Made by a program: the position numbers and the translations under genes. This document shows, in pieces, positions 1 through 5,230 of a stretch of DNA of 9,637 bases. Within the stretch, counting starts at the first letter, position 1. Each line of letters starts with the position of its first letter. The notes below the pieces were generated by a model that was not told the origin of the DNA, did no database searches, and was given only the letters and a program-made list of their open reading frames with translations. Source of the DNA: Candidatus Zhuqueibacterota bacterium (GTDB lineage Bacteria; Zhuqueibacterota; Zhuqueibacteria; Zhuqueibacterales; Zhuqueibacteraceae); assembly GCA_013361015.1 (NCBI GenBank), contig JABWAN010000130.1:1-9637 (forward strand), given 5' to 3'.

Positions 1-95
1 GGGCATGACTTAGGAAGCAGAGGTTTGATGGAAGATCAGTTGCCAATCACCGAATTATTTTTAGACACACTGAAATCAGAGCACTCTGGCAGCCC

Positions 96-154
96 CACAC
101 GGAGCAAAAATGCACGCTGAAATGCCTTTGCCGCGTGCGCTTTTGCTCCGTGTG
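96..154. repeat. Long imperfect inverted repeat (hairpin) at the end of the HEPN module
   Basis: Two 22-nt arms, 96-117 and 133-154, are reverse complements of each other apart from two adjacent mismatches. They are separated by a 15-nt loop. The outer 14 nt (CACACGGAGCAAAA paired with TTTTGCTCCGTGTG) and the inner 6 nt (GCACGC/GCGTGC) pair perfectly. A weaker 6-bp pairing (AGACAC at 63-68 with GTGTCT at 171-176) could extend the fold. The element lies 35 nt past the stop codon of the last minus-strand gene. It could stabilise or terminate that transcript, but neither direction has the T-run of a standard intrinsic terminator, so a palindromic intergenic repeat is equally likely. I see no gene in the rest of 1-188. 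Confidence 0.75.
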
Positions 155-188
155 CAGGCGCAAAAACTTAGTGTCTGAGGCTATTTTA

Positions 189-443
189 CTAAACCGCAAG
201 GTTGTTGCGCGGCATAACGAGAAAGAGATAGCCATAATCCGAAAGAATATCGGTCGACTTCTCAGCCGCGAATTCTCTCAGCGCGATTTTGCGATCGATT
301 TCTTTGGGCGAAGTGACATTCAGCCACAAATCAGCCGGGTCCTCCGGGCTTTCGGTGACCTCGATTAGTTCAACCTCCGGAAATTTCTCCGTGATCGCTT
401 CCATGAATTCGTTGATCAATTGTTCTTGCTTGAAATTAATCAT
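189..443 (-). CDS. Small HEPN-partner protein, possibly a degenerate minimal nucleotidyltransferase
   Basis: This is an 84-residue soluble protein with no signal peptide or membrane segment. Its ATG is preceded by AGGAG (451-455), and the start overlaps the HEPN stop codon by 8 nt, so the two genes are almost certainly translated together. I do not recognise a named family with confidence. The layout resembles a minimal nucleotidyltransferase (MNT): an N-terminal helix (residues 5-19), a strand around VELIEV, a second strand (ADLWLNV), a helix (about 48-66) and a final strand (YLFLVMP). The positions where MNT proteins carry GSxARG and the DxD metal ligands read instead as VTESPEDPADLW. If the match is right, catalysis is probably lost. 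What is seen is the overlap and strand pattern. The MNT relationship is inference from the HEPN neighbour and the strand pattern. Confidence 0.75.
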   Translation of the reverse strand: MINFKQEQLINEFMEAITEKFPEVELIEVTESPEDPADLWLNVTSPKEIDRKIALREFAAEKSTDILSDYGYLFLVMPRNNLAV

Positions 444-813
444 GGCTTAACTCCTGGGTGATTGCCGCCACCATCTCTTCCGCTTTGATTAGCTGTTGGG
501 ACGCTTCTTTCTTGCTAAGAGCGTCTTGCGAATAATCGGCATCATTTCTGACGCTCAACATATCGAGCAAATAAGAACGTAGCTTGCTGGAGAAAATTTT
601 TCGCCGTTTGATCAGCTCGGTATTGAAGGTTGCTTGGACCCATTTGTGTGCATTCTTGGTGTTCTTGATTCCGTGATGCGCCAGAGCTGCAATTGCGGCT
701 TGAAACGCGGCATAATAGGCGCGGCTCGCGGAAACATCGAAAAAACCGTTCGCCAAGCTGTATTGCGCCACGGCGAGATTTGCTTTGGCTTTCCCGAGAA
801 ATGCTGACTTCAT
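436..813 (-). CDS. HEPN domain protein (PF05168-like), putative toxin component
   Basis: This 125-residue, mostly helical protein fits a single HEPN domain over its whole length. Visible hallmarks are the helix SASRAYYAAFQAA (residues 28-40), the central HKWVQATFN segment (about 56-64) and the RNDADY motif (89-94), followed by a long C-terminal helix. HEPN proteins are often RNases or partners of nucleotidyltransferases in toxin-antitoxin modules. The catalytic HEPN signature is R-x4-6-H. Here the motif is of the R-x4-Y type, as in many PF05168 members, so RNase activity cannot be assumed. The start is supported by GGATGG just upstream of the ATG. The gene is separated from carA by 113 nt, carries its own promoter-like sequence, and overlaps its small partner gene by 8 nt. 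The family call is secure; toxicity is inference. Confidence 0.88.
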   Translation of the reverse strand: MKSAFLGKAKANLAVAQYSLANGFFDVSASRAYYAAFQAAIAALAHHGIKNTKNAHKWVQATFNTELIKRRKIFSSKLRSYLLDMLSVRNDADYSQDALSKKEASQQLIKAEEMVAAITQELSHD

Positions 814-834
814 TGCACCATCCGTCTTTGTGAT

Positions 835-865
835 TTACATTAACGCATGTAACACAGAAAAGCAA
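835..865 (-). promoter_or_regulatory. Putative promoter and palindromic operator of the HEPN module
   Basis: On the minus strand TTGCTT (865-860) and TAATGT (842-837) are separated by exactly 17 nt, giving a weak sigma-70-like pair about 24 nt upstream of the HEPN start. A perfect 6-bp inverted repeat, TTACAT (835-840) and ATGTAA (847-852), covers the -10 position, where a repressor could block transcription. Both boxes match consensus poorly (3 of 6 each), so this is a suggestion from spacing and symmetry only. The stretch between here and the carA stop holds only a short 5-bp stem (883-900) with no T-run. Confidence 0.25.
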
Positions 866-926
866 GCGTCGGAATGAATGCGGCTGAATTTTTCATCAGC
901 AATCTTCGTCTGCAATTTCTTACATC

Positions 927-1982
927 TCACAACCTCCCCACAAACTCATCGAACAAAAACTTCGTATCGACCGGGCCGGGCGAGGCTTCGGGGTGAAATT
1001 GCACGCCGCTAAAAGGCTTGGTGCGATGGCGGATGCCTTCGTTGGTGCCGTCGTTCGCGTTGAAGAACCACGGCTCCCATTCCGCGGGCAATGTGTTTTC
1101 ATCCACCGCATAGCCGTGATTTTGCGAAGTGATGAAACAACGCTTGCTGCCCACGAGCACGCACGGTTGATTCTGTCCGCGATGTCCGTACTTCAATTTA
1201 AAAGTATCCGCGCCCGCGGCGAGTCCGAGAATTTGACTGCCGAGGCAAATGCCGAAGACCGGTTTGTCCTGCTTGAGCAGTTTGCGCACGGTATTGATCG
1301 TGGCTTCGCAAATTTTCGGATCACCGGGGCCGTTGGAAATGAGCACGCCGTCGCATTTTTCTTTTTCCACCGGCCAATTCCACGGCACGACCGTGACTTC
1401 AACATTGCGCGCGAGCAGCGAGCGCAGGATGTTGTTCTTGCACCCGCAGTCAATCACCACCACGCGACGCTTGCCGCTGCCGTATGTGACGGGCTTCTCC
1501 ACGCTCACTTGCGCGACGACATTGTCACGATTGGGATCGTAAAACTCTTTCGGCTCCTCGCCTTGCACGAGCTTGCCGAGCATGCAGCCGTGCGTGCGCA
1601 GCTTTTGCGTGAGCATGCGCGTGTCCACGCCCGCGAGGCCGGGCACGCGATTCTCCTTCAACCAACTAGCGAGCGATTGTTGTGCGTCCCAATGGCTGAA
1701 ATTCGCGGAGTATTCCGAAACCACGAGGCCGGAGATTTGAATGCGCTTTGACTCGAACACGGCGTTGAGGCCGTTGCGTTCGGACTCGGCCGGAACGCCG
1801 TAGTTGCCGATGAGCGGATAAGTGAGAATCAAAATCTGTCCTTTGTAGGACGGATCAGTAAAGCATTCGGGATAGCCCACCATGCCGGTGTTGAAGACCA
1901 CTTCGCCGGCAACCGAGCCGCTCCAGCCGAAAGAAGTGCCGTTGAAAATCGAGCCGTCTTCTAAAAGCAATTTTGCGTTCAT
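927..1982 (-). CDS. carA: Carbamoyl-phosphate synthase small (glutaminase) subunit CarA
   Basis: CarA hydrolyses glutamine and passes ammonia to CarB for carbamoyl phosphate synthesis, which feeds pyrimidines and arginine. At 351 residues it is slightly short for the family (usually about 360-380) but complete. The N-terminal CPSase small-chain domain covers about residues 1-160 (LEDGSIFNG at 7-15, NTGMVGYPE at 31-39). The class I glutamine amidotransferase domain covers about 170-351. It has the oxyanion region SNGPGDP (216-222), the nucleophile elbow GICLGSQ with Cys246, SQNHG (286-290), and the catalytic pair His330/Glu332 in VQFHPE. The ATG is preceded by GAGAG at proper spacing. It follows the DUF5989 gene by 6 nt, so it is probably its co-transcribed neighbour. 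No carB lies in the window, so the large subunit must be encoded elsewhere. Confidence 0.97.
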   Translation of the reverse strand: MNAKLLLEDGSIFNGTSFGWSGSVAGEVVFNTGMVGYPECFTDPSYKGQILILTYPLIGNYGVPAESERNGLNAVFESKRIQISGLVVSEYSANFSHWDAQQSLASWLKENRVPGLAGVDTRMLTQKLRTHGCMLGKLVQGEEPKEFYDPNRDNVVAQVSVEKPVTYGSGKRRVVVIDCGCKNNILRSLLARNVEVTVVPWNWPVEKEKCDGVLISNGPGDPKICEATINTVRKLLKQDKPVFGICLGSQILGLAAGADTFKLKYGHRGQNQPCVLVGSKRCFITSQNHGYAVDENTLPAEWEPWFFNANDGTNEGIRHRTKPFSGVQFHPEASPGPVDTKFLFDEFVGRL

Positions 1983-1988
1983 GGTCTC

Positions 1989-2147
1989 TCAAAATAGCGT
2001 GTAAATGAATGGTGCGAGCGCCGAGCCTTGAGTCAACACGATCATCAAGCTCAACAACATCATCACGATGATGATGGGCGCGAGCCACCATTTTTTGCGC
2101 ACGCGCATGAATTGCCAAAACTCGGCGAGGATGGATAGTTTGCTCAT
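1989..2147 (-). CDS. DUF5989 family small membrane protein
   Basis: This 52-residue protein has a charged amphipathic N-terminus ending in the basic run RVRKK, then one strongly hydrophobic segment (about residues 20-38). The conserved-looking tail reads GSALAPFIYTLF. This pattern matches DUF5989, a family of unknown function usually found beside carbamoyltransferase and SxtJ-like membrane protein genes. The ATG at 2147 is preferred over an in-frame TTG at 2171 because the extra eight residues do not fit the family start and a GAGAGGGAG purine run precedes the ATG. carA begins 6 nt downstream, so the two are very likely co-transcribed. The membrane location is a prediction from hydrophobicity. 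The molecular role is unknown. Confidence 0.85.
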   Translation of the reverse strand: MSKLSILAEFWQFMRVRKKWWLAPIIIVMMLLSLMIVLTQGSALAPFIYTLF

Positions 2148-2183
2148 ACTCCCTCTCTGGGTGAAGTGCAATGTCGTTTTGAT

Positions 2184-2465
2184 TTATGCCAATGGCGTCA
2201 CCGCCACCTGCGCGCGATAACCTAAGCGTATGAGATAGTCTTCGCAATCTTTCCATGTCAAGCCGAAATCGCGAACGTCCGCCAAACCGAGCTTGCTAAC
2301 GACGTCGCTCAAGAGCTCGATTTCGTTTTCATCAAACTCGGCGTCCATCATCGCGGTCTCGGCCCAATGGGTGAGCTCTTTAAGCGAGACTTGATGGGAC
2401 AAATAATCTTTCAGCATGTTGGCGACTAGCTCGCGCGTTATTGTCATGTCTTTGTGTTCGTGCAT
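2184..2465 (-). CDS. Small conserved protein of unknown function, coupled to cdsA
   Basis: This is a 93-residue acidic soluble protein with no cysteine-rich motif, signal peptide or membrane segment. It looks mainly helical: ITRELVANMLKDYL near the N-terminus, a helix around LKELTHWAETAM, then the ADVRDFGLTWKDCEDYL segment, and a short basic tail. I recognise no characterised domain. The ATG at 2465 shares one base with the cdsA stop (TGATG), a layout typical of translational reinitiation. An internal ATG at 2447 (MTITREL) would also give a sensible N-terminus and cannot be excluded. Its stop is 36 nt before the DUF5989 start. Position suggests expression together with cdsA, but no function can be assigned. 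Confidence 0.8.
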   Translation of the reverse strand: MHEHKDMTITRELVANMLKDYLSHQVSLKELTHWAETAMMDAEFDENEIELLSDVVSKLGLADVRDFGLTWKDCEDYLIRLGYRAQVAVTPLA

Positions 2466-3301
2466 CAAACGCCTACCGCCAAGAGATATAAATATACCAG
2501 CGGCGCAACCAGCATTTCGCTGTCGAAGCGATCCAACATGCCGCCATGCCCGGGAATCAAGATCGAAGAGTCTTTCACACCCGCGTCGCGTTTGAAAAGC
2601 GATTCGACGAGATCGCTCATTTGTCCCACGGTGCCGGCAAGCAAACCAATCACCGCGGCATCAACCATGCGCAAGCCTTTCACGAAAGTGCCATGGCAGG
2701 CCAGCGCAGCGAGCACCGCGAAAACCAATCCGCCGATCGCGCCCTCCCAAGTTTTCTTGGGACTCACTCGTTCATAGAGTTTGTGTGTGCCGAAACCCTT
2801 GCCCACAAAATAAGCAGCCGTATCACAAATCCAAATTGTCACGAAAATCAGAATGAGCCAGGTGCCCGCGTGCGCATACTCAGCGCCGGTAGCGCGAGGC
2901 ATTTCCCGAATCAACACAAGAAAAGAGAGCAAGCCGGCCACATACACTACGCCGAAAATTGTAGTTGCAGCATTCAACAATGGACTGCCGCCCGGCTCGG
3001 GTTTGCGAAACAGTTCGACCAGCAAAAGGAGCACGGCGAGTCCCGTGAGCAGCAAAGAAATCTTATCGCTGTGACCGGCGTAGATTAACAATGAAAATCC
3101 GAGACCGGCGATAATGCCAAGTTCACGTTGCGGTCGAGCATGCTTCTGCTTTGCCAAATTGTAAAATTCAATCAGCCCCGCGCCGATAATCACCTCAATC
3201 AAAAACAGAAAAGCCTGTTTGCCATACCAACTCGCGCCCAAAATCACGGGAATAAAAATAACGCCGACCATGACGCGCTGCCCGAGATTGCGCCAATCCA
3301 C
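2465..3301 (-). CDS. cdsA: Phosphatidate cytidylyltransferase (CDP-diacylglycerol synthase)
   Basis: CdsA makes CDP-diacylglycerol from phosphatidate and CTP in the inner membrane, the branch point of phospholipid synthesis. The 278-residue protein is polytopic, with roughly seven or eight hydrophobic segments. It has the conserved CDTAAYFVGKGFGTHK (159-174) and SPKKTWEGAIGG (180-191) blocks. The full CdsA signature spans Ser234 to Arg258, including FKRD, Lys243-Asp244, GHGG and the final LDR. The start chosen is GTG at 3301 because a perfect AGGAGG (3309-3314) lies 7 nt upstream. A longer in-frame reading from a TTG at 3370 would translate intergenic repeat sequence. It lies 90 nt downstream of pyrD, across a repeat stem-loop, and overlaps the next gene by one base. 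CTP dependence gives a plausible link to the pyrimidine genes. Confidence 0.96.
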   Translation of the reverse strand: MDWRNLGQRVMVGVIFIPVILGASWYGKQAFLFLIEVIIGAGLIEFYNLAKQKHARPQRELGIIAGLGFSLLIYAGHSDKISLLLTGLAVLLLLVELFRKPEPGGSPLLNAATTIFGVVYVAGLLSFLVLIREMPRATGAEYAHAGTWLILIFVTIWICDTAAYFVGKGFGTHKLYERVSPKKTWEGAIGGLVFAVLAALACHGTFVKGLRMVDAAVIGLLAGTVGQMSDLVESLFKRDAGVKDSSILIPGHGGMLDRFDSEMLVAPLVYLYLLAVGV

Positions 3302-3308
3302 GTTCCTT

Positions 3309-3314
3309 CCTCCT
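3309..3314 (-). promoter_or_regulatory. Shine-Dalgarno AGGAGG that fixes the cdsA GTG start
   Basis: The perfect AGGAGG on the minus strand is 7 nt upstream of GTG at 3301-3299. It is the strongest ribosome-binding site in the window. It excludes the upstream TTG at 3370 as the main start of cdsA. Confidence 0.85.
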
Positions 3315-3331
3315 TCCGTGTTTGTGTGAGC

Positions 3332-3405
3332 GTTGATCGTGGATAGTTGATCGTGGAGCGTAAATCGCAACGTGACTCAATCCACAATCCACTATCCGCG
3401 ATCCT
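3332..3405. repeat. Heptamer-type repeat cluster forming an inverted repeat across the pyrD stop
   Basis: The 12-mer GTTGATCGTGGA occurs at 3332-3343 and again at 3346-3357, a 14-nt (2 x 7) period. On the other side, 7-nt units of the type CNATCCN run from 3378 to 3405, with two exact CAATCCA copies (3378-3384 and 3385-3391). The two halves are inverted: arms 3335-3357 and 3381-3403 pair with only three mismatches over 23 nt, around a 23-nt loop. The right half includes the pyrD stop codon (3392-3394). There is no T-run, so a standard intrinsic terminator is unlikely. An intergenic heptamer repeat of the kind seen in some large bacterial genomes fits better. Confidence 0.75.
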
Positions 3406-4315
3406 CGACTTTCAAGCCGCCTCGCAATGCCTCAATACTCGCAAGCTGCTTCCTCTCCAAATACTCCTGCAAGCCCTGTACGATTTGCTCTGCGGTGCGC
3501 GGATCGACAAAATTCGCGGTGCCGACTTGCACGGCGGTTGCGCCGACGAGAAAAAATTCCACGGCATCTTGCCAGTTGCGAATACCGCCGATGCCGATGA
3601 CGGGAATCTTCACGGCTTTCGCGGTTTCATAAACTTTCGCGAGCGCGACGGGTTTGATTGCCGGGCCGGAATAGCCGCCAATGACCGTGTTAATGCGTGG
3701 CCGCCACGTTTCAATATCGACGGCCATGCCGGTGAGCGTGTTGATGAGTGAAACCGCATCTGCGCCTTCGGCTTCCGCAGCGCGCGCAATCTCACTCACG
3801 CGGGTCACGTTCGGCGTGAGTTTGGGAATGACGAGACGCTTGGTCAGTTTGCGAATGCGCGCCGTGGCCGCGGCCGTGACTTCCGCTTTTTGACTGAACT
3901 CCAAGCCGCCTTCTTTCACATTGGGGCAAGAAAAGTTCAACTCGTAGCCGAGAATGCCTGCATGCGCTTCGAGTGTGGCTACGACTTCTTCGTACTCATC
4001 AATCGTGCGGCCTGCGACATTCACGATGAGCGGCGCACGCTGCGCTCGCAAGAAAGGCAGCTTCTCTTGAATAAAACTCTGCACACCGACATTTTGTAAG
4101 CCGATCGAATTGAGCAAGCCCGCGGTGGTTTCAAACAGACGCGGATGTGGATTGCCGCGCCGCGGCTGCGCGCCGATGGATTTGGTGATGATCGCTCCGA
4201 GCGCTGCAAGGTTTGCCAAGTCCGCAGCTTCCTGACCGTAACCGAACGTGCCCGAAGCTACGAACACGGGATTGGGAAATTCGACGTGCGCGATTTTAAT
4301 GCGAAGTGAATTCAT
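3392..4315 (-). CDS. pyrD: Dihydroorotate dehydrogenase B, catalytic subunit PyrD (class 1B)
   Basis: This FMN enzyme oxidises dihydroorotate to orotate in UMP synthesis, passing electrons to PyrK and then NAD+. The 307-residue length is typical. Visible features are ASGTFGYG (20-27), the Lys45 region TKSIG, NSIGLQN (69-75), and the active-site loop NFSCPN with Cys130 as the base. A Cys here marks class 1, in contrast to Ser in class 2. The FMN/phosphate motifs are INTLTGMAVD (191-200), GGYSGPAIKP (213-222), GIGGI (241-245) and VQVGTA (262-267). The start at 4315 matches the usual N-terminus (NSLRIKI) and overlaps the pyrK stop by 20 nt. A longer in-frame extension would add residues that are only the shadow of pyrK. 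The pyrK-pyrD pairing confirms the NAD-dependent B type. Its 3' end runs into a repeat stem-loop. Confidence 0.97.
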   Translation of the reverse strand: MNSLRIKIAHVEFPNPVFVASGTFGYGQEAADLANLAALGAIITKSIGAQPRRGNPHPRLFETTAGLLNSIGLQNVGVQSFIQEKLPFLRAQRAPLIVNVAGRTIDEYEEVVATLEAHAGILGYELNFSCPNVKEGGLEFSQKAEVTAAATARIRKLTKRLVIPKLTPNVTRVSEIARAAEAEGADAVSLINTLTGMAVDIETWRPRINTVIGGYSGPAIKPVALAKVYETAKAVKIPVIGIGGIRNWQDAVEFFLVGATAVQVGTANFVDPRTAEQIVQGLQEYLERKQLASIEALRGGLKVEDRG

Positions 4316-5147
4316 AGCGAATGTCGTCAGCACAAAAGACCGGGCCATCGAGACAGGCGAGATAGTATCGACCAAATAGTTCGACGCCGGCACGCGGCTC
4401 GATCGGACAGCCCATGCAAATGCCAAAGCCGCAACCCATCACGGTTTCAACGGCGACTTCGGCGTGAACATTTGCAGCGACACACAGCGCTGCAACACGT
4501 TCGAGCATCGGCATTGGGCCACAGGAGTAGACGCGACTCGCGTGCGGGTCGTTTTCTTTTATCCAATTCTGCAAAAGCTCGGTGACGAAACCGCGCTGCC
4601 CGGCGCTGCCATCATCGGTTGCAATTTTGATTGGTGCGCCGAAGCGTTGCAATTCCTCTTTGCCCCACAACTCTGCGGCCGTGCGTGCGCCGAGCAACAG
4701 CGTGAAGTTGACACGGCGTTCGCGCAAGGCCGCGGCTAAAATCGGCATGGGCGCGATGCCAAGCCCGCCGGCAACCAAAGCTACTGCGGCATCTTTTTGT
4801 GGTAATTCAAAGCCTTTGCCGAGCGGACCGATGATATTGAGCACCGTATCAATTGAATGTCGCGACAGCATGCGCGTGCCCGGGCCGACGTTTTTCCACA
4901 ACACCGAAATCCAACCCGCAGTGCGATCAACTTGGCAAACACTGAAGGGCCGCCGCAGCAACGGGATGATTTCATCAGCCTCGTGCGGCTGGGTTTTGAC
5001 ATTCACAAATTGACCGGGCTGCACGCGCGCGGCGATCTCCGGGGCGTGCAAGCGCATCAAAAAAATGCCGCGCGCGACTTCGTCATTGGAGAGCACGCGG
5101 CAATCGTAGATGCCTTTGGATTGTGTGGGAACGATCTTCGAGGCCAT
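4296..5147 (-). CDS. pyrK: Dihydroorotate dehydrogenase B, electron transfer subunit PyrK
   Basis: PyrK carries FAD and a 2Fe-2S cluster and moves electrons from PyrD's FMN to NAD+. The 283-residue protein has the ferredoxin-reductase-like FAD domain with RRPFSV (65-70) and the VGPGT segment (87-91). The NAD-binding part contains AGGLGIAPM (126-134) and YSCGPMPML (207-215). The cluster-binding C-terminus has Cys239, Cys244, Cys247 and Cys265 (spacing C-x4-C-x2-C-x17-C). All four ligands are present, so an active protein is expected. AAGG lies about 9 nt upstream of the ATG. The last 20 nt overlap pyrD, consistent with coupled synthesis of the heterotetramer subunits. An 83-nt gap with no clear terminator separates it from the TPR lipoprotein gene upstream. 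Confidence 0.96.
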   Translation of the reverse strand: MASKIVPTQSKGIYDCRVLSNDEVARGIFLMRLHAPEIAARVQPGQFVNVKTQPHEADEIIPLLRRPFSVCQVDRTAGWISVLWKNVGPGTRMLSRHSIDTVLNIIGPLGKGFELPQKDAAVALVAGGLGIAPMPILAAALRERRVNFTLLLGARTAAELWGKEELQRFGAPIKIATDDGSAGQRGFVTELLQNWIKENDPHASRVYSCGPMPMLERVAALCVAANVHAEVAVETVMGCGFGICMGCPIEPRAGVELFGRYYLACLDGPVFCADDIRYEFTSH

Positions 5148-5230
5148 GCAAAAATACCTTCAGCACAAGTGCGAGGCCAGTTGCAAAAAAACTGACGTAT
5201 GGGAAGTGGTGCGCTTGCAATCTAACGGTT

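Noticed and set aside
883..900. Stem GCTGA/TCAGC after carA as a terminator
   Set aside because: The stem is only 5 bp and no T-run follows on the minus strand.
993..1751. 252-codon open frame on the plus strand
   Set aside because: It lies entirely antisense to carA, has no family likeness or ribosome-binding site, and its Arg/Ala/His-rich composition is typical of the complement of a codon-biased gene.
3302..3370. Longer cdsA N-terminus from a TTG at 3370
   Set aside because: The added residues translate the intergenic heptamer repeat, and the perfect AGGAGG sits just ahead of the GTG at 3301.
4316..4426. Longer pyrD N-terminus to 4426
   Set aside because: The extra 37 residues lie out of frame inside the pyrK C-terminus, and the family start (NSLRIKI) matches Met at 4315.
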